12,180 nucleotides of DNA, taken from NCBI GenBank assembly GCA_029859085.1, contig JAOUDU010000027.1, positions 1 to 12,180 on the forward strand, written 5' to 3'. The translations under genes and the position numbers were made by a program. Positions 7,297-12,180 of this stretch are shown one piece after another. Positions within the stretch are counted from its first letter, which is position 1; each line of letters starts with the position of its first letter. Source of the stretch: Gammaproteobacteria bacterium (GTDB lineage Bacteria; Pseudomonadota; Gammaproteobacteria; Pseudomonadales; Halieaceae). The notes below the pieces were generated by a model. The model was not told the DNA's origin. It did not search any database and saw nothing but the letters and a program-made list of their open reading frames with translations.

Positions 7297-7313
7297 ATTG
7301 CATGGCGCGCAAT
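7297..7313. promoter_or_regulatory. Inverted repeat upstream of the cytochrome gene
   Basis: ATTGC (7297-7301) and GCAAT (7309-7313) form a 5-base inverted repeat with a 7-base spacer, about 40 bases before the cytochrome start. It lies between the terminator at 7342-7382 and the gene, where the operon promoter must be if that terminator is efficient. I find only a weak -10-like CAATAT on the minus strand just upstream, so this is a tentative operator call. Confidence 0.2.
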
Positions 7314-7341
7314 GGATATTGTCCCATACCGGGGGCGGCCG

Positions 7342-7382
7342 AAAAAATACCCGATAAAACGGGGCAGGCCCTTCGGCCCTGC
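7342..7382 (-). terminator. Tandem-hairpin intrinsic terminator after the DUF501 gene
   Basis: Read on the minus strand, a first hairpin pairs GCAGG (7382-7378) with CCTGC (7368-7364), plus two inner C-G pairs around a GAA loop and one mismatch. A second hairpin pairs CCCG (7363-7360) with CGGG (7353-7350) around a 6-base loop, and is followed within two bases by six T (7347-7342). It lies just after the DUF501 stop and separates that gene from the cytochrome operon transcribed in the same direction. Confidence 0.55.
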
Positions 7383-7408
7383 AACTGACGCCCGCTCCCG
7401 GGTCGTAT

Positions 7409-7906
7409 TCATTCGACCTGGCAACCCCACCACTGGTCCAGCATAGTCCCGATTGTATTGGGCACCACCAGGTGGGCGGCATACCAGGTGTGCAGGCAGC
7501 GAATCCGCGTGCCGTCGGCGATACCGCCAATGCCCTTGTCGTTCAGCACCTCGCCAAATCCCAGCGCCTGCAGCCGCCGCAGGCTCGCTTCCGGGATATG
7601 GCTGGCGCGCAGTGCAATATGCGCCCGGTGATCAGCCCGCATCTGCCGCTGCAAGTCGGGGTCCGCATCGACCCGGCGCTGGAACTGCCGGATCAACCCC
7701 CCCGCCTCCGCCTGGTCGATGCGATAGCACAGGTCCCTGTCCACCAGCCAGTACAGCGTCGGGAAGGGCTTGTCGGCCACCAGGGAGGCGACGCGGATAA
7801 CCATCGGGGCGCCATCGGCGTGCGCCACCGCAACGGCTTCCAGGCCGCGCGGCTCCCGACCCAGCAGGCTGGCTACCTGGGCGCGCAGTTCGGCTGTTAT
7901 TGTCAA
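7409..7906 (-). CDS. DUF501 domain protein of unknown function
   Basis: From the TTG at 7906 the product is 165 residues and matches the DUF501 family through VIRVASLVADKPFPTLYWLV, RIDQAEAGGLI, DHRAHIALR and a C-terminal stretch (DKGIGGIADGTRIRCLHTWY) rich in conserved Cys, His and Gly. The family is widespread in bacteria and has no established function that I know of; no signal peptide or membrane segment is seen. Start choice is uncertain. TTG at 7906 begins MTITAELRAQVASLLGREPRG, the usual distance before the conserved LGR.PRG, and a -10-like TAGAAT (7943-7938) lies suitably upstream. An in-frame ATG at 7975 with GGGGGA five bases before it would add 23 non-family-like residues. Extension to 8083 is unlikely because it would cross the btuB promoter. 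The gene is divergent from the B12 operon. Confidence 0.8.
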   Translation of the reverse strand: MTITAELRAQVASLLGREPRGLEAVAVAHADGAPMVIRVASLVADKPFPTLYWLVDRDLCYRIDQAEAGGLIRQFQRRVDADPDLQRQMRADHRAHIALRASHIPEASLRRLQALGFGEVLNDKGIGGIADGTRIRCLHTWYAAHLVVPNTIGTMLDQWWGCQVE

Positions 7907-8009
7907 AACGTCCGGTCCCCGGCCTGATCCAGTGGGGATTCTACGACAAACCCCGGACGGTATACGACTGTCCATTCGATCCCCCGCGACGCCGGCGCTT
8001 GTCCATGAA

Positions 8010-8038
8010 TTGACAAAGTCCCGGTGAAACCCTAGAGT
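8010..8038 (+). promoter_or_regulatory. Sigma70-type promoter of the cobalamin operon
   Basis: TTGACA (8010-8015) is a perfect -35 box. A 17-base spacer leads to TAGAGT (8033-8038), which matches the -10 consensus at four of six positions. The predicted transcription start near 8045 falls exactly at the 5' edge of the cobalamin aptamer, which supports the call. The -35 also overlaps an inverted repeat, TTGTC (7999-8003) with GACAA (8012-8016). Confidence 0.65.
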
Positions 8039-8044
8039 CCGCCC

Positions 8045-8190
8045 CGAACCAGGTGCCCACCGCGGTTGCTGCAACATCTGCAATGACCACTGGGTGGGTT
8101 AAATGGGAAGTGTGGTAGGCCCCTGGCCAATCCACCGCTGCCCCCGCAACGGTATACAGTCCCCGACTGTGAGCCCGATACCTGCCTGGC
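8045..8190 (+). promoter_or_regulatory. Cobalamin (B12) riboswitch aptamer
   Basis: The conserved core is clear: GGTTAAATGGGAA (about 8097-8109), AATCCACCGCTGCCCCCGCAA (8129-8149) and the B12-box-like GAGCCCGATACCTGCC (8171-8186). GCCCACC (8054-8060) pairs with GGTGGGT (8093-8099) as stem P2. GGCC (8118-8121) and GGCC (8125-8128) form a small hairpin inside the P3 arm. ACAGT and ACTGT (8156-8160 and 8166-8170) form a short hairpin where longer cobalamin riboswitches carry a large peripheral domain. It lies between a good promoter and btuB, the usual position. B12 binding should repress expression of the whole operon. Confidence 0.92.
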
Positions 8191-8195
8191 GATAC

Positions 8196-8298
8196 GCAAC
8201 GATGGAGCGGAGGGCTTCACAAACGGTTGCCCCATGCCCGACGGCATGGCGTTTCCAGGATTCCTCCCTCATTGCCGCTCCCGACAGGCTATTGAGGA
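8196..8298 (+). promoter_or_regulatory. Riboswitch expression platform with possible Shine-Dalgarno sequestration
   Basis: The btuB ribosome-binding site is GAGGA (8294-8298), six bases before the ATG. TCCTC (8262-8266) is its exact complement. The overlapping CCTCC (8263-8267) is complementary to GGAGG (8209-8213), which sits in the loop of a small hairpin (GGAGC 8204-8208 with GCTTC 8214-8218, including one G-U pair). That hairpin is itself enclosed by GCAAC (8196-8200) and GTTGC (8226-8230). A further 7-base-pair hairpin, CCATGCC-CGAC-GGCATGG (8232-8249), is not followed by T residues. The layout suggests translational control by mutually exclusive pairing; the folding is inferred from complementarity only. 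Confidence 0.45.
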
Positions 8299-8304
8299 TT
8301 CCCG

Positions 8305-10176
8305 ATGAACACGTCTCCCCCCGCAGCGCAGCTCCTGCACGGAACGCTACTGGCAGTGGCGCTTTGCAGCTGGCACAGCGCACAGGCGGCAAACGCACTG
8401 GAGGAAGTGGTCGTCACCTCTTCCCGCATTCCGATGCCCCTGCGTGAAGTCGGCACCTCGATCTCGGTAGTCACCCAGGAGCAGATAACACAGCTGGGCT
8501 TCACCTCCCTGTACGATGTGCTGCGCACCCAGCCCGGCATCTCCGTCACCAACACCGGCGGCGCCGGCAGCGCCGCGGCCCTGCGCATCCGCGGGGAGGA
8601 AGGCTACCGCACCCTGGTGCTGCTGGATGGCATCGACATATCCGACACCTCCGGCCCCCAGGTCAGCCCCCGCTTCGAGCAGCTGATGAGCTCCGGGGTG
8701 CAGCGGGTCGAGATCCTGCGCGGCCCCCAGGGCCTGATGTACGGCGCCGACGCCGGCGGCGTGGTCAATATCTCCACCATCGCGCCGACCACAGGCCTCG
8801 GCGGCGAGCTCAGCGCAGAGGGCGGTCGCTACGGCAGCCGGCAGCTGGCGGGCAATGTCGGCGGCGGCAACGACACCGTGGACTTCAACCTGTCAGGGGC
8901 GGATTTCCGGACCGACGGCTTCAACGCCCGCTCCACCGACACAGCGCTCAGGGACGACGACGGCTACGACAACACCACCGCCAACGCCCGCCTGGGTTAT
9001 AACCCCACGGACAAACTGCGCCTGACTGTTGTCGGTCGCAGCGTCGATGGCAAAAACCATTACGATGACTGTTACACGGCGGACACCTATGAACCCACCG
9101 ACCGCTGCAGCGACGAGTATGAACAACAGGCCTGGCGCGTGGCGGCGGATTACGACGCCGGTTCTTTCACCCACCAGCTCGCCTACAACGGCAGCGACAC
9201 GGACCACAGCTTTTACTCCGCCGGCGAGTCCGGCTTCAGGGCCCGGGGCGAACTGGAACGCACCGGCTACCTCGGCAGCTTCAGTGCCGGCGATGCCCTG
9301 CGGCTGGTCTACGGTGTCGACCTGGAAACGGAATCCCTCGATGACGGCTCCACCGACGCGAGCCGCAACCAGGACGGCTATTATTTCGAGTACCAGGGCG
9401 GCTTCGGCAATCGCCTGTTCGTGACCGCGGGCACCCGCTACGATGACAACGACGACTTCGGCAGCCACACGTCCTACCGGGTGAGCGCCGCGTGGCTGTT
9501 CGCGCTGGCCGGGGGGGAGCTGAAGCTCAAGGGTGCTTACGGCACCGGCTTCCGCGCCCCGAGCCTGTATGAGATCGCCTACAACTCCGGCGATTTCGCC
9601 TACCCCCCCGCGTCGGACACCACCCTGAAGGAAGAGCAGAGCAAGGGGTATGACGCCGGCCTGTCCTGGCTGGCCGCCTCCGGCCTCTACCTGGAGGCGG
9701 TATATTTCGACCAGAAAATCGAGGATGAGATCTACTTCGACCTTGCGGACTACTCCGGTTACCTGCAGCGCAGCGGCGCCACCGATTCCAGCGGCGTCGA
9801 GCTGTCCGCGGACTGGCCCCTGCTGGAAACCCTCTCCCTGAGTGCGAACTACACCTTCAACGATACCGCGACCAGCACGGGCGACAGCCGGCCCTACCGG
9901 CCGGAACGCCTCGCCAACCTCGGCCTGAACTGGCGTACCCTGGCGGGCAAGCTGCTGCTGGGGGCGGCCTGGCGGCTGTCCGAGGACGCCCGGGATATCG
10001 ACGGCGCGCAGCTGGACGATTACCAGCTGCTGGAACTGAACGCCAGTTACCAGTTGCTGCCGGGCCTGCAACTGTACGGCCGCCTGGAAAACGCGCTGGA
10101 TGAGGACTACCAGGAAGTTCCCACCTACAATACCAGCGGCGCCGCCGGCTATGCCGGGGTGAGATACTCCTTCTAG
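8305..10176 (+). CDS. btuB: TonB-dependent vitamin B12 receptor BtuB
   Basis: The 623-residue outer-membrane receptor (E. coli BtuB is 614) imports cobalamin using TonB energy. A signal peptide ends at about AQA (26-28). The TonB box follows at once as EEVVVTS (33-39). The plug domain (about 43-160) has LRIRGEEGYRTLVLLDG (93-109) and RVEILRGPQGLMYGADAGG (134-152). The rest is a beta barrel ending in VRYSF, with the terminal Phe needed for outer-membrane assembly. Several predicted surface loops are rich in Asp, as in the calcium-binding loops of BtuB. Substrate assignment rests mainly on context: a cobalamin riboswitch upstream and cobO, btuC and btuD downstream. The ATG at 8305 has GAGGA six bases upstream. 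It is the first gene of the operon; cobO starts 10 bases after its stop. Confidence 0.93.
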   Translation: MNTSPPAAQLLHGTLLAVALCSWHSAQAANALEEVVVTSSRIPMPLREVGTSISVVTQEQITQLGFTSLYDVLRTQPGISVTNTGGAGSAAALRIRGEEGYRTLVLLDGIDISDTSGPQVSPRFEQLMSSGVQRVEILRGPQGLMYGADAGGVVNISTIAPTTGLGGELSAEGGRYGSRQLAGNVGGGNDTVDFNLSGADFRTDGFNARSTDTALRDDDGYDNTTANARLGYNPTDKLRLTVVGRSVDGKNHYDDCYTADTYEPTDRCSDEYEQQAWRVAADYDAGSFTHQLAYNGSDTDHSFYSAGESGFRARGELERTGYLGSFSAGDALRLVYGVDLETESLDDGSTDASRNQDGYYFEYQGGFGNRLFVTAGTRYDDNDDFGSHTSYRVSAAWLFALAGGELKLKGAYGTGFRAPSLYEIAYNSGDFAYPPASDTTLKEEQSKGYDAGLSWLAASGLYLEAVYFDQKIEDEIYFDLADYSGYLQRSGATDSSGVELSADWPLLETLSLSANYTFNDTATSTGDSRPYRPERLANLGLNWRTLAGKLLLGAAWRLSEDARDIDGAQLDDYQLLELNASYQLLPGLQLYGRLENALDEDYQEVPTYNTSGAAGYAGVRYSF

Positions 10177-10186
10177 GATCGCAGCT

Positions 10187-10795
10187 ATGGACAAAACCGA
10201 TAAGGACGCCAAACACAAGGCGGCCATGCAGAAACAAAAAGCCAACGTGGACGCGAGTATCGCGGCGGCGGACCTGGAGCGCGGGGTTGCGATCCTGCTC
10301 ACCGGGGACGGCAAAGGCAAGACCAGCTCGGCTTTCGGCATGGTGATGCGCGCACTGGGTTACGGTCACAAGGTGGCCGTGGTCCAGTTCATCAAGGGCG
10401 AACAGCTGTCGGGGGAGGAAATCTACCTGAAAGAGCAGTGTCCGCAGGTGGCCTTTTACCAGATGGGCACCGGCTTCACCTGGGACACCCAGGATCGCAG
10501 CGCGGATATCGCCGCCGCCGAGCGCACCTGGGCGGTCGCCAAACCGATGCTGCAGGATCCGGCTTTCGACCTGGTGGTGCTCGACGAGCTCACCTACATG
10601 ATCGCTTTCAAGTACCTGCCAGAACAGGACATCATCGAGGCCATCCGCAACCGCCCCCCGGGCCAGAGCGTGGTGGTGACCGGGCGCGGCGGCGGCAAGG
10701 CGCTGCAGGAGGTGATGGATACCGTGTCCGAGGTGAAAGAGATCAAGCACGCCTACCGCGCGGGCATCAAGGCGCGCAAGGGCGTGGATTATTAA
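10187..10795 (+). CDS. cobO: Cob(I)alamin adenosyltransferase, CobO/BtuR (CobA) type
   Basis: This 202-residue cytoplasmic enzyme transfers the 5'-deoxyadenosyl group of ATP to reduced corrinoid, making adenosylcobalamin from imported B12. The P-loop is LTGDGKGKTSSA (38-49). GTGFTW (94-99), VVLDELTY (130-137) and TGRGGGKAL (165-173) match the family, and the C-terminus AGIKARKGVDY is the characteristic ending. Length is normal. The charged N-terminal helix (DKTDKDAKHKAAMQKQKA) is the usual lid region. The ATG at 10187 has AGGA about 8 bases upstream. The gene lies between receptor and permease, so adenosylation is co-regulated with uptake by the riboswitch. Its stop overlaps the likely start of btuC. 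Confidence 0.95.
   Translation: MDKTDKDAKHKAAMQKQKANVDASIAAADLERGVAILLTGDGKGKTSSAFGMVMRALGYGHKVAVVQFIKGEQLSGEEIYLKEQCPQVAFYQMGTGFTWDTQDRSADIAAAERTWAVAKPMLQDPAFDLVVLDELTYMIAFKYLPEQDIIEAIRNRPPGQSVVVTGRGGGKALQEVMDTVSEVKEIKHAYRAGIKARKGVDY
10778..10782 (+). promoter_or_regulatory. Ribosome-binding site supporting an ATT start for btuC
   Basis: AAGGG inside the 3' end of cobO lies 8 bases before ATT at 10791. This is ideal spacing, and it supports translation of btuC beginning at that non-standard codon. Confidence 0.4.
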
Positions 10796-11852
10796 TCGAC
10801 CCGGCAATCGACCCGCCCGCCAGCGCCGCCGCGGGACCCGGCTACTGCTGGTCGCCCTGGCCATCGCCCTGCCGCTGTCCATCCTGCTGGGCCTGGCCAG
10901 CGGCGCGGCCAGCCTCGGTCCCGGCGATATCGCCGCCGGGCTGGCGACCACGCTGACGGGCGAACGCCCCGACCAGGCCGCCCTGATTGTCGGGCAGATA
11001 CGCCTGCCGCGGGTGCTGCTGGCGGCGTTGATGGGAGCCATACTCGGTATGAGCGGCGCCGCCACCCAGGGCCTGTTCCGCAATCCGCTGGCGGACCCCT
11101 CCCTGATCGGGGTGACCGCCGGCGCCTCCCTCGGCGCGGCCCTGGTCATCGTGCTCGGGGGCGGACTGCTGCAGGGCTACACCGCGCTGACCGCGGTCTC
11201 CATCGGGGCCTTCGCCGGCGGCGCGGTCGCGGTGGTTTTCGTCTACCGGCTGGCGACCTCTCCCAGCGGCACCTCGGTCGCCACCATGCTGCTGGCGGGC
11301 ATCGCGATCACCGCGCTGGCCGGGGCCCTGGGCAGCCTGCTGGAGTTTCGCGCCGACAACGACATGCTGCGGCGCATCTCCCTGTGGAAAATGGGCGGTA
11401 TGGACGGGGCCAACTACCCCCGGCTGGTGCTGGCGACGCTGGTCGGCGCCGCGCTGCTGGTCGCCCTGCCCCGTTATGCCGGCACCCTCAACGCCCTGCT
11501 GCTGGGCGAGTCCGAGGCGCGCCACCTGGGCATCGACGTGGACCGGGCCAAGATCGCGCTGATCGCCTGGGTGGCGCTAGGGGTGGGCACTTCGGTGGCG
11601 CTGGTGGGCACCATCGCCTTTGTCGGGCTGGTGGTACCCCATATCGTGCGCATGCTGGTGGGACCGGACCACCGGGTACTGCTGCCGGCCTCCGCCCTGG
11701 CCGGTGCCGTCCTGCTGGTGGCGGCCGATACCCTGTCCCGGGTCGTCGTCGCACCCACGGAGCTGCCGGTGGGGATCATCACGGCGATCATCGGCGTGCC
11801 GTTTTTTATCTCCCTGCTGCGCCAGCGCCACCACTATGGCATGCAACCTTGA
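10791..11852 (+). CDS. btuC: Vitamin B12 ABC transporter permease BtuC (FecCD family)
   Basis: From ATT at 10791 the product is 353 residues, normal for FecCD permeases. Family blocks are intact: IRLPRVLLAALMGAILGMSG, QGLFRNPLADPSLIGVTAGA, LLGESEARHLGIDV, TIAFVGLVVPHIVRMLVG (the ATPase-contacting region) and ELPVGIITAIIGVPFFISLL. The N-terminal RQRRRG precedes membrane helix 1 (LLLVALAIALPLSILLGLA). The protein should have about ten helices and work as a homodimer with BtuD. There is no ATG, GTG or TTG in frame between the stop at 10734 and GTG at 11013; starting at 11013 would remove helix 1 and cut into helix 2. ATT at 10791 overlaps the cobO stop (ATTAA) with AAGGG 8 bases upstream; CTG at 10845 is another option. 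Haem or siderophore permeases look alike, so B12 specificity comes from context. Confidence 0.88.
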   Translation: MNRPGNRPARQRRRGTRLLLVALAIALPLSILLGLASGAASLGPGDIAAGLATTLTGERPDQAALIVGQIRLPRVLLAALMGAILGMSGAATQGLFRNPLADPSLIGVTAGASLGAALVIVLGGGLLQGYTALTAVSIGAFAGGAVAVVFVYRLATSPSGTSVATMLLAGIAITALAGALGSLLEFRADNDMLRRISLWKMGGMDGANYPRLVLATLVGAALLVALPRYAGTLNALLLGESEARHLGIDVDRAKIALIAWVALGVGTSVALVGTIAFVGLVVPHIVRMLVGPDHRVLLPASALAGAVLLVAADTLSRVVVAPTELPVGIITAIIGVPFFISLLRQRHHYGMQP

Positions 11853-12180
11853 ACGTGCTGCAACTGGAAGGTGCCGGCGCAGCCCCCTGGGGCCCACCGC
11901 TGCTGGACGATATCAGCCTGGCGCTGGAACCGGGGCAGGTTCTCGGCCTGGCGGGTCCCAACGGCGCCGGCAAGTCCTCCCTGCTGCGCCTCATCGCCGG
12001 GGACATCCCGCTGGCCGCCGGCCGCCTGCAACTGGGAGGCAAATCCCGCGACCAGTGGCCGCGCCGGCAACTGGCCCGGCGCCTGGCCTACCTGCCGCAA
12101 CTGTCACTGCTGAATTTCCCGTACACGGTCGAGGAAGTGGTGGCACTGGGCAGAATGCCCCACGACACCGGGTTGGCAAT
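11849..12180 (+). CDS. btuD: Vitamin B12 ABC transporter ATP-binding protein BtuD, 3' end cut by the window edge
   Basis: The frame runs open to the window edge and gives the first 110 residues of an ABC ATPase of the FecCD-partner group (usual length about 250). Walker A is GPNGAGKS (36-43) and the Q-loop is YLPQ (81-84), with Q84. The ABC signature, Walker B and H-loop lie beyond the window. The start is taken as TTG at 11849, which overlaps the btuC stop as TTGA; GTG at 11855, in the same frame, would shorten the protein by two residues. The overlap indicates translational coupling with btuC. ATP hydrolysis by this subunit powers cobalamin import across the inner membrane. No periplasmic BtuF gene is visible; it may follow downstream. 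Confidence 0.9.
   Translation, partial: MNVLQLEGAGAAPWGPPLLDDISLALEPGQVLGLAGPNGAGKSSLLRLIAGDIPLAAGRLQLGGKSRDQWPRRQLARRLAYLPQLSLLNFPYTVEEVVALGRMPHDTGLA

Noticed and set aside
8232..8249. Strong hairpin CCATGCC-CGAC-GGCATGG as an intrinsic terminator of the riboswitch
   Set aside because: It is followed by CGTTTCC rather than a run of T, so transcription termination is unlikely; it is kept as part of the expression platform.
8893..10341. Long open frame on the minus strand (482 codons) opposite btuB
   Set aside because: It is antisense to a confident TonB receptor, has the Val/Gly/Ala-rich make-up typical of mirror frames in GC-rich genes, and matches no family I recognise.
9857..11149. Long open frame on the minus strand (430 codons) across the end of btuB, cobO and the start of btuC
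   Set aside because: It crosses three coupled genes on the other strand, is Arg/Pro/Ala-rich with no domain motif, and is best explained by GC-rich codon bias.
11013..11852. btuC starting at the GTG at 11013
   Set aside because: This would delete the first membrane helix and begin inside the conserved RLPRVLLAAL block.

Overview
The window is GC-rich, densely packed bacterial chromosome. Its gene families (B12-dependent btu operon, CorA, glyoxalase II-like hydrolase, cytochrome c5-like lipoprotein, twin-arginine-type leaders) suit a gammaproteobacterium, possibly a marine Cellvibrionales/Halieaceae type. That placement is inferred from protein style only. I see no rRNA, tRNA, CRISPR array, insertion sequence or phage gene.

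Layout. (1) 1-2012, minus strand: a circularly permuted ATP-grasp protein followed, with a 1-base TAATG overlap, by an alpha-E (DUF403) protein cut by the window edge. This pair belongs to predicted amidoligase/peptide-modification operons. (2) 2251-3222, plus strand: a CorA-type Mg2+/divalent cation channel, divergent from (1) and convergent with (3). (3) 3234-4025, minus strand: a glyoxalase II (GloB)-like metallo-hydrolase with an altered substrate loop. (4) 4233-7259, minus strand: a tight three-gene operon in the order cytochrome c5-like lipoprotein, exported FAD oxidoreductase of the aldonolactone oxidase family, exported PLP fold-III protein of the DSD1/alanine-racemase-N type. All three carry export signals, so this looks like an extracytoplasmic redox/PLP module of unknown substrate. 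(5) 7409-7906, minus strand: a DUF501 protein followed by a likely terminator. (6) 8010-12180, plus strand: a sigma70-type promoter, a cobalamin riboswitch and a B12 uptake/activation operon: btuB receptor, cobO adenosyltransferase, btuC permease and btuD ATPase (cut by the window edge).

How the genes work together. In region 6 the riboswitch senses cobalamin and should shut down the operon when B12 is plentiful. BtuB imports B12 across the outer membrane, BtuCD across the inner membrane, and CobO converts it to adenosylcobalamin. In region 4 the cytochrome c could accept electrons from the flavoenzyme while the PLP protein handles a related substrate, but that is inference.

Points most worth a second look: the region-4 operon and its PLP protein, whose expected metal-binding H-x-C/D pair reads Q-S-E; the btuC gene, which has no ATG/GTG/TTG start before its first membrane helix; the riboswitch's compact core and a possible Shine-Dalgarno switching arrangement; and the GloB-like enzyme's changed glutathione-binding loop.
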